The notes below the pieces were generated by a model that searched no databases, was not told where the DNA came from, and worked only from the letters and a program-made list of their open reading frames with translations. A stretch of DNA of 64,000 nucleotides from Alcaligenaceae bacterium. GTDB lineage: Bacteria > Pseudomonadota > Gammaproteobacteria > Burkholderiales > Burkholderiaceae_B. Position 1 is the first letter of the stretch. Each line of letters starts with the position of its first letter. The stretch covers positions 1 to 64,000 of the forward strand of contig JACCES010000007.1 in NCBI GenBank assembly GCA_013416455.1. The letters are read 5' to 3'. A program made the translations under genes and the position numbers. Shown here piece by piece: positions 43,740 to 52,129 of this stretch.

Positions 43740-44678
43740 TCAAAACTCCAGCACCACTTTGCTGTAACGTGGATCGGTGAAGGTTTCTTCAATGGCTTTG
43801 TGGAATGGTGTGCATTCCACGCCGAAGATGGCCGGCCAGTCGATGACCCGGAACTCATCGCGCGCGACGAGCGCTTCCAGCTGCTGCGTCGTGAATGGGG
43901 GATTGCGGTCGAACCGGGCCCATATCCAGAGCAGCAGGTGGAACAGGCGGTAGGGAATGTGCACGATCGGTGTACGCGAGTCTGTCACCCGCTTGATCTC
44001 GTGGATGATATCCACGTAGTCGATTTTTTCATGCCCGGAAATGTCGTAGATACCGCCTTCGACGCGCCGTTCGATGCAACTGATGATGATGTTGCAGAAA
44101 TCGCCCACGTATAGCGGTTGACGCATGTAGCGGCCGTTGCCGGGAATGGGGAACACCGGCACCTTCTGCATGAATCGTGAGAGCCAGCCCAGGTGCTTGC
44201 GGTCGAACCAGCCGAACATGAGGGTGGGGCGCAGGATGGGGCAGGGAATGCCGCTATCGAGCACCAGTTGTTCCTGTTCCCGCTTGCTGCGCGTATAGAA
44301 GTCGTCAGCCACCGATTCCACCACGGACGAGCTGATGTGGACCAAGTAGGGGTTGCCATGATCGCGGATGGCCTGAAGTATGTGGCGGCTAGCATCGACG
44401 TTGTTGCGCGTGAATTCGGCATAGTCCGTCCCGCCGATCTGCGCCTGTAGCATGACGACGACGCTTGCGCCTTCGAAATGCCTGTGCCAATCACCCGGTT
44501 CGGCGAGGTCGGCGTATTCGGCCACGATGTCGGGCTGCACCTTGCGCAGCACGTCCAGGTTGGCGCGATGCTTGTCCAGCACTACGATATCCGTCCAGCC
44601 CCTTTCGCGCAAACGGGCGACGAGATTCTGGCCGACGAGCCCGGCGCCGCCCGGCAAAATGATCTTGCTTTTCTTCAT
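43740..44678 (-). CDS. NAD-dependent nucleotide-sugar epimerase/dehydratase family
   Basis: 312 residues from ATG 44678. Extended SDR: the nucleotide-binding motif is GGAGLVGQNLVARL (10-23), with the catalytic region SSSVVESVADDFYTRSKREQ (about 117-136, Y-x-x-x-K variant YTRSK) and LRPTLMFGWFDRKHLG. It has the SDR catalytic Tyr and Lys in place, so it should be active on a sugar nucleotide or lipid-linked sugar. It sits between the DprE2-like gene (8 bases away) and the flavoenzyme. The substrate cannot be read from the sequence. Confidence 0.85.
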   Translation of the reverse strand: MKKSKIILPGGAGLVGQNLVARLRERGWTDIVVLDKHRANLDVLRKVQPDIVAEYADLAEPGDWHRHFEGASVVVMLQAQIGGTDYAEFTRNNVDASRHILQAIRDHGNPYLVHISSSVVESVADDFYTRSKREQEQLVLDSGIPCPILRPTLMFGWFDRKHLGWLSRFMQKVPVFPIPGNGRYMRQPLYVGDFCNIIISCIERRVEGGIYDISGHEKIDYVDIIHEIKRVTDSRTPIVHIPYRLFHLLLWIWARFDRNPPFTTQQLEALVARDEFRVIDWPAIFGVECTPFHKAIEETFTDPRYSKVVLEF

Positions 44679-44686
44679 GTGTGGAT

Positions 44687-45448
44687 TCAGATATCGAGCT
44701 TGTTGAAGAGGAAGCGCGGCAGATGCCGGATGACCATCATGATGGCGGCCCACTTTACCGGCGCGTAGACGACGGCGCGCCCCTGATCCATGCCTGTGAC
44801 AATGGCGGCGGCGACGCTTTCGACCGGCGCCAGCGAGGCGCCGCGCTCGCGCAACTGCGAGGTCATGGGCGTATCGGTGGGCCCGGGTTTGATCAGCGTG
44901 ACCCGCACGGGCGAACCGGCCAGACGGTGCTGCAGACCCTGCGCGTAGCGTGTCACCATGCCCTTGGCCGCCCCGTATACATAGTTCGAGCGCCTCCCGC
45001 GGTCGCCCGCCACGGAACTGATGATGCCCAGGGTGCCGAAGCCGGCGCGCGCCATGCGGCCGGCGATGGCCTCGGCAAAGAGCACGGGTGACACGCCGTT
45101 GACCTCCAGGGCTGTCCGGCATTGTTCGAGATCGTTCTGGCAGTCATGCTGATCAGGCAGCGACCCATGGGCGATCAGCGCAAGGTCGATACGCCCTGCT
45201 TCGCACGCCTGATCGACGATGTCCCGCACACCCTGGGTGCTTAGCAAGTCGCCAGTCAGCACGCGGATGTCGGCCTGCGGTGCGCGCACTTGCAGATCCG
45301 CCACGATGGGCTCCATGCGCCGGGCATCGCGCCCGACCAAAATGAAAGCCGCCGCGCCACGCTGCGCCCATGCCCGCGCGCAGTGCTGCGCCATGGCCGA
45401 TGTCGCACCGACAATCAGAACCCGCTGCCCGGAAGCCGCCATAATCAT
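44687..45448 (-). CDS. dprE2: DprE2-like decaprenylphosphoryl-2-keto-ribose reductase
   Basis: 253 residues, short-chain dehydrogenase. NAD motif VLIVGATSAMAQHCARA (10-26), catalytic Ser and YxxxK in ISSVAGDRGRRSNYVYGAAK (about 143-162). The family-specific C terminus VVYAPVKWAAIMMVIRHLPR followed by FLFNKLDI closely matches mycobacterial DprE2 (WAP...MMVLRHIPR..F.KL.I). DprE2 reduces the 2-keto intermediate made by DprE1 to give polyprenyl-phospho-beta-D-arabinofuranose. The start ATG 45448 overlaps the dprE1 stop (ATGA), as expected for partners. Confidence 0.85.
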   Translation of the reverse strand: MIMAASGQRVLIVGATSAMAQHCARAWAQRGAAAFILVGRDARRMEPIVADLQVRAPQADIRVLTGDLLSTQGVRDIVDQACEAGRIDLALIAHGSLPDQHDCQNDLEQCRTALEVNGVSPVLFAEAIAGRMARAGFGTLGIISSVAGDRGRRSNYVYGAAKGMVTRYAQGLQHRLAGSPVRVTLIKPGPTDTPMTSQLRERGASLAPVESVAAAIVTGMDQGRAVVYAPVKWAAIMMVIRHLPRFLFNKLDI

Positions 45449-46749
45449 TTACCTGTAAGTCGTCGTGACATGGACGAACTGATGCCCGGGTCGCGCCATG
45501 CCGAAAATTCTTCGAGGCGGGGATAGCCGGCGGCGAACATTTCCGCCGACATACGGGAATCCTTCGCCGGATACAAACGCCCGCCGGCCTCGCGCACCAG
45601 AGCGTCCAGACGCTGGAACAGCGCGGCGTTGCGCGCCGGTTGCACGGGAAAGTCCAGCGCCAAGGTTACACCGGGGCGGCAGAAACTGAGCAAGCCCGCC
45701 GGCGGCATGGAGCCAAAAGTCTTCAATACTGCCAGGAACGAACCCTGCCCGCTGCGTGAAATTTCCCTGAGGATTTGTCCCATGAGCCGTTCGCCGTCTT
45801 CTCGTGGCACGACACATTGATACTGGTGGAAGCCTTTGGGCCCGTAGATCCGGTTCCAGTGGCCAATGCCGTCCAGCGGATGGAAGAATGGCAGGAAATG
45901 CACTGTCGAGCGCCCCGCCTTGCGGGCCTGCAGATGGAAATAGGCCGTGTTGAACGGCCGCAGTGTCAAGCCATTGACGAGTGAGACGGGCGGCACGAAG
46001 GGCACGGACAGCCTGCCCGGCTTCACACTGCGCCAGTCGCTGCGGCGCGCGTGATTGGCCCGCATGAAAATGCCGCGCCCTGAACCGGACAGGCAGTCGA
46101 TCCAGGCCACAGTGTGTTCCCAGCCGGCCTCGGACGTGTCGGCGAGATTGAAAAAATCGCTCAGGCCGTCAAACGGCACGATTTCGGTATCGAGCCATGG
46201 TCCGTCCACGCGGCGCAGACGCAAGGTGGCCTTGGAGATCAGGCCGGTCAGGCCGAGACCGCCGATGGTGGCGGCGAGCCACTCCGGATTCCGGTCGCGG
46301 CCGCATTCGATCGTTTCGCCTGTGGTGCGCACGAGCGTCAGGGCCGCCACGTTGTCGCCGAAGGTACCGAATACGTGGTGGTTCTTGCCGTGTACGTCAT
46401 TGGCAATGGCGCCGCCGACCGTGATGAGTTGCGTGCCGGGGACGACGGGCAGCATCCAGCCGCGCGGCACCATGAGGGCCTGGATGTCGCGCAGGAGCAC
46501 GCCCGCTTCGCATTCCAGCAGGCCGGTGTCTTCGTCGAATGCGAGGTAGCGATCCATGCCGCGGGTATGCCAGAGCACGCCCCCGGGATTCAGGCAGACA
46601 TCACCATAGCTGCGCCCCATTCCATAGGGCAGCCCCTTTCCGGCCGGCACCCCGCGCGCAATCTCGCTTGCGGCCTGCTGGCAGCCCGAGAGCAGGACGG
46701 GCGTATGCTCGCAGGCGGACAGGCGGCCCCAGGAATAGGCTACGGCCAT
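45445..46749 (-). CDS. dprE1: DprE1-like decaprenylphosphoryl-ribose 2'-oxidase
   Basis: 434 residues from ATG 46749, which overlaps the UbiA stop by 10 bases. Vanillyl-alcohol-oxidase-type FAD domain: GMGRSYGDVCLN (about 44-55), VVPGTQLITVGGAIANDVHG (about 101-120) with KNHHVFGTFGDNV, and TIGGLGLTGLI. The substrate domain has FFHPLDGIGHWNRIYGPKGF and the end has LYPAKDSRMSAEMF, all matching mycobacterial DprE1. It oxidises the 2'-hydroxyl of polyprenyl-phospho-ribose. The position of the benzothiazinone-reactive Cys387 of M. tuberculosis reads Ala here (VTLALDFPV). A frame extending upstream to 48057 is only the antisense-of-codons shadow of ubiA. Confidence 0.88.
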   Translation of the reverse strand: MAVAYSWGRLSACEHTPVLLSGCQQAASEIARGVPAGKGLPYGMGRSYGDVCLNPGGVLWHTRGMDRYLAFDEDTGLLECEAGVLLRDIQALMVPRGWMLPVVPGTQLITVGGAIANDVHGKNHHVFGTFGDNVAALTLVRTTGETIECGRDRNPEWLAATIGGLGLTGLISKATLRLRRVDGPWLDTEIVPFDGLSDFFNLADTSEAGWEHTVAWIDCLSGSGRGIFMRANHARRSDWRSVKPGRLSVPFVPPVSLVNGLTLRPFNTAYFHLQARKAGRSTVHFLPFFHPLDGIGHWNRIYGPKGFHQYQCVVPREDGERLMGQILREISRSGQGSFLAVLKTFGSMPPAGLLSFCRPGVTLALDFPVQPARNAALFQRLDALVREAGGRLYPAKDSRMSAEMFAAGYPRLEEFSAWRDPGISSSMSRRLTGK

Positions 46750-48227
46750 GTCCAGCCCACGGTTCCCATGCCCAGCACGGCCAGGAAGGCGGCGCCAGCG
46801 GCCAGGCTGGCGCGGTCCTTCAGGGCGAAGATCACCGGATCGTCGTGCATGCGGCCGCGGTGCGCCTGCAGCCACATCCAGCTTATCCAGAACAGCATGA
46901 CGGGCACCGCGCCCCAGATGAACACGGGGGTAGCGTAGAGCCTGAGCACGTCGTCGCTGTTCAGGTACAGGGCCAGCACCAGTGCCGCGCCGTAGCCTGC
47001 TGTCACGCCCATGGTCTGAATCAGGCTGGCGTCGGAAGTGTAGTAGCCCCGGCCGTGTGCCTTCTGAAGACCTTGTTCCTGCTGGAAATGCAGTTCGGCA
47101 TAACGTTTCACGAACGCCAGCGACAGGAAAAGGAAGACCGAGAACGCCAGCAGCCAGAAGGAAAGCGCCAGGCTCGCTGCTGCCGCGCCGGCGACGATGC
47201 GCAAGGTATACAGCAGTGCGAGTACGAGACAATCCAGCAGGATGATGCGCTTCAGCCCGAACGAATAGGCGGTTGTCAGCACGAAGTAGGCGCCGAGCCA
47301 GCCCATGAACGCGGGCCCGGTCAGATAGGCCAGGAAGGCGCTGGCTGCCAGCAGTAGCGGGGCAAGCCAGGCCCCCATCCATACGGGAACCTCGCCCGAG
47401 GCGAATGGCCTGTTGCGCTTGCGTATGTGCAGCCGGTCGCTTTCGAGGTCGAGAAGGTCGTTGACGATGTAGACCGATGACGCGCACAGGCTGAAGGCCA
47501 GCAAGCCCAGCAGGGCCATGGCCCAGCGTTCGGGTTCGGCGAAGGCATGCGCGCCCAGCAGCGGTACGAACAGCAGCAGGTTCTTCATCCATTGATGCAT
47601 GCGCAGCACGCGCCGCCACGTGGCCGGGCCGGTGGCGGCCCGGGGGAAGATGCGCTCGACCGTGGCGAGCTTTCCGGCCTTGTCGGCCAGGCCGGGCGGC
47701 GCGTTCACGACGATGGCGCGATGTGCCTGCGCCCAGACAGGCAGGTCGGACTCGTGATTGCCAGCATAGTCGAATTCGCCGGCTCCGAATTGCTTGACCA
47801 GCGCATCGGCCTTGCTGGCGCCTGACAGGTTCGTGGTGCCATCGCTGGCCAGGACTTGGTCGAAGACGCCCAGGTGAGCCGCGATGGCTTGCGCGTACTT
47901 TCGGTCGCTGGCGGTGCACAGGACGACGAGCCGGCCGCTGGCCTTCTGTTCCCGAAGCCAGGTAAGAAGTTCCTCGTGATAGGGAAGGCACTCGACATTG
48001 AGATCTGCCAGTTCGGCCAAGCGGTGCTTGAGGCCCGCCTTGCCCTTCGCCAGCCATGCCGGGATCCGCAACAGAACGGCCGGGTGGTCGCGAACCGCAC
48101 GGAATGTGGACTCATGCAGCATGTCTGTCTGAAGCAGCGTGCCGTCCAAATCAATGACCAATGGTTTCAAGGGCTTGCCTTCACCTCGAATGTGTGAACG
48201 ACGCATTATAGGCTGACGCCTTTTCAT
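46740..48227 (-). CDS. HAD phosphatase fused to UbiA-type phosphoribosyl-polyprenyl transferase
   Basis: 495 residues from ATG 48227 (ATG 48206 possible). Residues about 20-200 are a HAD hydrolase: motif I VIDLDGTLLQTD, motif II VVLCTASDRKY, motif IV YAGNHESDLPVW. Residues about 205-495 are a UbiA prenyltransferase with MHQWMKNLLLF, the first Asp motif NDLLDLESDRLH (about 257) and about eight helices. The UbiA part matches DPPR synthase (Rv3806c type), which joins phosphoribose to polyprenyl phosphate. I infer that the HAD domain removes the 5'-phosphate next, the step done by a separate phosphatase in mycobacteria. First gene of the seven-gene operon. Confidence 0.86.
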   Translation of the reverse strand: MKRRQPIMRRSHIRGEGKPLKPLVIDLDGTLLQTDMLHESTFRAVRDHPAVLLRIPAWLAKGKAGLKHRLAELADLNVECLPYHEELLTWLREQKASGRLVVLCTASDRKYAQAIAAHLGVFDQVLASDGTTNLSGASKADALVKQFGAGEFDYAGNHESDLPVWAQAHRAIVVNAPPGLADKAGKLATVERIFPRAATGPATWRRVLRMHQWMKNLLLFVPLLGAHAFAEPERWAMALLGLLAFSLCASSVYIVNDLLDLESDRLHIRKRNRPFASGEVPVWMGAWLAPLLLAASAFLAYLTGPAFMGWLGAYFVLTTAYSFGLKRIILLDCLVLALLYTLRIVAGAAAASLALSFWLLAFSVFLFLSLAFVKRYAELHFQQEQGLQKAHGRGYYTSDASLIQTMGVTAGYGAALVLALYLNSDDVLRLYATPVFIWGAVPVMLFWISWMWLQAHRGRMHDDPVIFALKDRASLAAGAAFLAVLGMGTVGWTWP

Positions 48228-48361
48228 GAGCTACCGCAGGGGTTCGTCAGGTGCTGGGCCGGCCGCCGGCCTCTATCCGAAGGGTGCCTTGCGGTACAAT
48301 TCTTCGTTTGAAAGCACCCGGGAAAAAACGTTTGCAAACCTATTCGCTTGGACCAATTTCC
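48228..48361. promoter_or_regulatory. Divergent promoter region of the two glycan operons
   Basis: 134 bases between the HAD-UbiA start (minus) and wzm (plus). TACAAT at 48294-48299 is a good -10 for the plus direction, but no clear -35 is seen 17 bases before it. The shortness of the gap suggests that both operons are controlled together. Confidence 0.4.
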
Positions 48362-49147
48362 ATGATCGCTTCGCTATGGCAACAGCGTTCATTGTTGTTG
48401 GCCATGACCGTGCGCGACATTGGCGGGCGTTACAAGGGGTCAGCCATCGGGCTGGCCTGGTCGATGGCTATTCCGTTACTCATGCTGCTGGTCTACACGG
48501 CTGTGTTCGGTGGCATCTTCAAGGCGCGCTGGGGCGGTAGTGGCTCCACCATGGATTTCTCGCTTCAATTGTTCTGCGGCCTGCTGCTGCACGGAATGGT
48601 GGCGGAATGCTTGCTGCGTTCACCCCAGAAACTGATCGAGCACGCCAGTTATGTGAAGAAAGTGGTGTTTCCGCTCGAAATACTACCCGTCACGGGCGTA
48701 GGCGGGGCATTGTTCCATGCCGTGATTTCGCTGCTGCTGCTGCTGCTGGTCGTGCTGGTGCTGCGTGGCGGGTTGCCCATCACGGTGCTGGCGGTGCCCG
48801 TCGTGCTGCTGTCGCTGCTCCTGTTCTGCCTGGGCATCAGCTGGTTCCTGGCAGCCATCACGGTGTATCTGCGGGACGTCACGCAGTTGACCGGCCTGTT
48901 GGCCACCCTGCTGCTGTTCCTGTCGCCGATCTTCTATCCGATCGAGATGATTCCGGAAGCCTTCCGGGGGCTCATGGCGTTCAATCCCCTTACCGTGCCT
49001 GTGGAACAATTACGCTTGGTCGTATTGTCGGCCCAGTGGCCGCAGTGGCCGGTACTGGGCCTGCATGGGCTGGCAAGTCTGGTGGTGGCCTGGCTCGGGT
49101 ATGCGTGGTTCCAGAAGACGCGCAAGGGGTTTGCAGATGTCCTTTGA
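48362..49147 (+). CDS. wzm: Wzm-type ABC polysaccharide exporter permease
   Basis: 261 residues from ATG 48362; no strong ribosome site. ABC-2 type membrane protein with six helices and typical segments DIGGRYKGSAIGLAWSMAIP (18-37), then FPLEILPVTGVG and FLSPIFYPIEMIPEAFRGLM (about 180-199). With Wzt it exports a completed lipid-linked O-antigen or capsule-like glycan across the inner membrane. The stop overlaps the wzt start by 11 bases. Confidence 0.92.
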   Translation: MIASLWQQRSLLLAMTVRDIGGRYKGSAIGLAWSMAIPLLMLLVYTAVFGGIFKARWGGSGSTMDFSLQLFCGLLLHGMVAECLLRSPQKLIEHASYVKKVVFPLEILPVTGVGGALFHAVISLLLLLLVVLVLRGGLPITVLAVPVVLLSLLLFCLGISWFLAAITVYLRDVTQLTGLLATLLLFLSPIFYPIEMIPEAFRGLMAFNPLTVPVEQLRLVVLSAQWPQWPVLGLHGLASLVVAWLGYAWFQKTRKGFADVL

Positions 49148-50570
49148 TCACGAGGCGCAAGTCGGCGACGGGCTTCCTGAAATTGCCATCAGCGCGGAAG
49201 GCCTGGGCAAGCAATACCATATCTACAGCCAGCCGCATCAGCGCCTGCTGCAGATGCTGTATCGTGGCCGCAAGACCTTCTTCCAGCCCTTTGACGCCCT
49301 GCAGGGGCTGTCCTTCCAGGTGCGCCGCGGCGAAACGGTGGGCATCATCGGCCGCAACGGCGCGGGCAAGTCCACCCTGCTGCAACTGCTGTGCGGCACG
49401 CTGGCGCCGTCTACGGGCAATATCACGGTCAACGGCCGCGTGGCGGCACTGCTGGAACTGGGCGCGGGCTTCAACCCCGAATACTCGGGGCGTGAGAATG
49501 TATTTCTGAATGCCGCCATCCTGGGCCTGAGCCGGGAACAGGCGGAAGCGCGTTTTGACGATATTGCCGCTTTTGCGGATATCGGGCAATTCATCGACCA
49601 GCCCGTCAAAACTTATTCCTCGGGCATGTACGTTCGCCTGGCATTCGCGGTCATTGCTCATGTGGACGCGGACATTCTGATTATCGATGAGGCGTTGGCT
49701 GTGGGCGACGCCCATTTCACGCAGAAATGCATGCGTTTCCTGCGCAAGTTCTGCGAAGCCGGCACGCTGCTGTTCGTCAGCCATGACAGCGCGGCGGTGA
49801 CGAGCCTGTGCGAACGCGCCATCTGGCTCGAGCACGGCAGGATGCGGGCCATTGGCCCGGCGCGGGACATCTGCAAAGAGTACAACGCCGAGGTCTACCA
49901 GCAGCCGAATGGGGTGACGGCGGCGCGACCGCGGCCGCAACCGGCCGAGCCGGCATCCGGTCATGCGCCGGCCGCTCCTCGGCGGCGGCCCCAGGCTATC
50001 GATGCGGTGCCGCAAGAAGTGTTCGACGGGCGCTGGGATCGATTGGCGGATACCCCATTGCGTAACGCCATGACGGTGCAGGCGTTCGATGCGGAAGATG
50101 GCTTCGGCACGGGGCAGATGCGGGTGCGGGATGTCTTTCTGGAAGATGCCGACGGCACGGTCATGGCTTCCATCACGGGGGGTGAGGTCGTGTCTCTGGT
50201 TGTGCGCTACGTCAGCCACCTAGCGGTCGACTCCGTAATCGTGGGTTTCCAGTTCAAGGATAAGCGTGGCCAGATCCTGTTTGGCGACAACACCTGTATT
50301 TCCACCATGGACGAACCCGTTCCGATCGGCGCGGGCGAAACCCAGGAATGCCGCTTCCGCTTTCAGATGCCGCTGTTGCCGGCCGGCGAGTACGCGGTGA
50401 CGGTGTCGGTGGCGGAAGGCACGCAGGTCGACCACATACAGCACCATTGGGTGCATGATGCGCTGATCGTGCAGTCTCTTTGTGCGAGTGTCAGCACAGG
50501 TATCGTCGGTATCCCGATGCTGGACATTCGTATCGATCCTGTAGGGGTGACGACAGAAGGTGCGGCATGA
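49137..50570 (+). CDS. wzt: Wzt-type ABC polysaccharide exporter ATPase with carbohydrate-binding domain
   Basis: 477 residues from ATG 49137 (AAGGGG 7 bases upstream). Residues 1-255 are the ATPase: Walker A GIIGRNGAGKST (about 74-85), signature YSSGMYVRLA (about 160), Walker B ADILIIDEALAVGD, H-loop FVSHD. After a Pro/Ala-rich linker (about 260-300), residues 310-465 form the beta-sandwich carbohydrate-binding domain found in Wzt proteins that recognise a modified non-reducing end of the glycan before export (ILFGDNTCIS and MPLLPAGEYAVTVSVAEG are typical). So the exported polymer probably has a terminator residue made elsewhere. Confidence 0.92.
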   Translation: MSFDHEAQVGDGLPEIAISAEGLGKQYHIYSQPHQRLLQMLYRGRKTFFQPFDALQGLSFQVRRGETVGIIGRNGAGKSTLLQLLCGTLAPSTGNITVNGRVAALLELGAGFNPEYSGRENVFLNAAILGLSREQAEARFDDIAAFADIGQFIDQPVKTYSSGMYVRLAFAVIAHVDADILIIDEALAVGDAHFTQKCMRFLRKFCEAGTLLFVSHDSAAVTSLCERAIWLEHGRMRAIGPARDICKEYNAEVYQQPNGVTAARPRPQPAEPASGHAPAAPRRRPQAIDAVPQEVFDGRWDRLADTPLRNAMTVQAFDAEDGFGTGQMRVRDVFLEDADGTVMASITGGEVVSLVVRYVSHLAVDSVIVGFQFKDKRGQILFGDNTCISTMDEPVPIGAGETQECRFRFQMPLLPAGEYAVTVSVAEGTQVDHIQHHWVHDALIVQSLCASVSTGIVGIPMLDIRIDPVGVTTEGAA

Positions 50571-52129
50571 TGCCGCCGCCACCGCAGCCCTTTCTGGCCG
50601 TGCGCCTGGATGCGGCGCAGCGCCCGTGGCGTCTGCCCCTCACGGCCGACCTTTACGTAACACTGTTCAATATGCCGGTGGCGTATGCGGCGGATGCGCC
50701 CGGCCTGCCTTTTTCCTTTGCGGCCCTGCCGGGCCGCTATCTGGCGGACCTGTTTCTGCATGGGCGCGCTGCGGTCGGGCGCCGGCCCCTGGTCATCCTG
50801 AATCCGGCCAGCGACCTGCCGCCTGATGCCTTGTTCGCCGTGGCCGTCACCATGCAGGATACGGCCTTTCGAGGCGAGGCGACCCCAGCTGTGCGTGTGC
50901 TGGCCGATCTCGATGGGCATGTTATTGCTTATGTGTTCAATGAGGCTGAAGCGTTCCCCGAAGCGGCATGCTTCGATCTGCGTTTCCTGAGCTGCTTCGA
51001 TGCGCATCTGGACGCCGCTGTGCTGCAGGCAGCGGGCGTGCCGGCCGACGTGGGCCGCGTGCGTATGCCGGTGGGCTTCAGTCCGGCCCTGGCCCTGCCG
51101 CGCCTGCAGGGCATCGAAGCCATGGCCTTGCATGTCGCCCGTCGACGGTTGGCCATGCATGTCGCGGGCAGCAGGCGTTTGCTGGCGGTGGCGACGCACC
51201 ATGCGGGCGACATCTTCCTGGCCATGCGAGTGCTGGCCGCATGCGACACCAGGGTGGATGGTGTGGTGGTGCATCGGATGTATGTCGACATTGTGCGCGA
51301 GGTATGCCCCCACTTGCCCTGTATCATCGTCGACGGGCCCTTGCCGTCGCGCGGAGACGCCGTGACCCTGGCCCATCCGTTGAATGATGAACTGTTGTAC
51401 CTGGAAAACCATGTGCTGCCGGTACTGCCGCAGGATGCTTCCATAGTATTGATGCGCGCCCAGCGTGATTACATTCCGGCGGATACCACTTTGTCGGCTC
51501 AGTTGGCGTTTGCCGTGGGCAGTGCGGCGGATGTGGCGCGTTTCCCGGGTGGGCGCGTCCTGATGCTGGATCCCGAGGGCCCCCTGGCCGCCGGCGAAGA
51601 CGGCAACGGGAGGGATGCCGGCGCAGTCTCGCCGACGCAGGCTTGCGCACCCGCCACCTTGCGCGTTCCGGGCAGGCGGGTCTTGCTGCATTTTGACGGC
51701 GGCTGGCCTTTGAAAGTCTATCCGGCGGCCGAGCAGCGGGAACTGGTCGATCTGCTGCTGGCGCGCGGGTTCCGGGTTTCGGTGCTGGGCGCCCCCGTCA
51801 GGCCGGATGTGCCCACCCACGGGTTTGCCGGCCTGGCGCAGTTCAATACCTTGCTGAGCGAGCACGACGTGCTGGTGGGCATGGATTCTTTTCCCTGCCA
51901 CTATGCATCGCAGCAGCGCGACATGCCGGTGCTGTGCCTGTTCGCCTCGACAAGGGTCTGGAACCTGGCGCATGATGCGCCGGAATATCTGGCGGCCAGT
52001 CGCGGGCTGGTGTGTTCGCCTTGCGGCAGCCGTGTGGCATGTCCGCGGTTCGGCGGCACGGAATGCCGGAATTTCATATCTCCCGCTGCCGTAGTGGCGC
52101 TTCTTGAAGCAGGGTTGGTGGACGCATGA
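50567..52129 (+). CDS. Glycosyltransferase-like protein, GT9/heptosyltransferase-type C-terminal half
   Basis: 520 residues from ATG 50567, overlapping the wzt stop (ATGA), with GAAGG 6 bases upstream. The first 200 residues are unlike any family I recognise. From about residue 200 (RRLLAVATHHAGDIFLAMRVLA) it follows the two-Rossmann layout of GT9-like enzymes: VVHRMYVDIVREVCP, then VLLHFDGGWPLKVYP and LVGMDSFPCHYASQQRDMPV near the nucleotide-sugar site. It ends with a cysteine-rich CSPCGSRVACPRFGGTEC segment, like the metal-binding-looking ends of some GT9 relatives. Likely adds a sugar to the exported glycan. Confidence 0.72.
   Translation: MMPPPPQPFLAVRLDAAQRPWRLPLTADLYVTLFNMPVAYAADAPGLPFSFAALPGRYLADLFLHGRAAVGRRPLVILNPASDLPPDALFAVAVTMQDTAFRGEATPAVRVLADLDGHVIAYVFNEAEAFPEAACFDLRFLSCFDAHLDAAVLQAAGVPADVGRVRMPVGFSPALALPRLQGIEAMALHVARRRLAMHVAGSRRLLAVATHHAGDIFLAMRVLAACDTRVDGVVVHRMYVDIVREVCPHLPCIIVDGPLPSRGDAVTLAHPLNDELLYLENHVLPVLPQDASIVLMRAQRDYIPADTTLSAQLAFAVGSAADVARFPGGRVLMLDPEGPLAAGEDGNGRDAGAVSPTQACAPATLRVPGRRVLLHFDGGWPLKVYPAAEQRELVDLLLARGFRVSVLGAPVRPDVPTHGFAGLAQFNTLLSEHDVLVGMDSFPCHYASQQRDMPVLCLFASTRVWNLAHDAPEYLAASRGLVCSPCGSRVACPRFGGTECRNFISPAAVVALLEAGLVDA

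Noticed and set aside
44679-45122. N-terminal extension of the epimerase frame to 45122
   Set aside because: It overlaps the DprE2-like gene in another frame; the nucleotide-binding motif begins right after ATG 44678.
46750-48057. N-terminal extension of the DprE1-like frame to 48057
   Set aside because: The upstream 436 codons lie inside the HAD-UbiA gene and are low-complexity Arg/Gly/Ala; the homologous protein starts at 46749.
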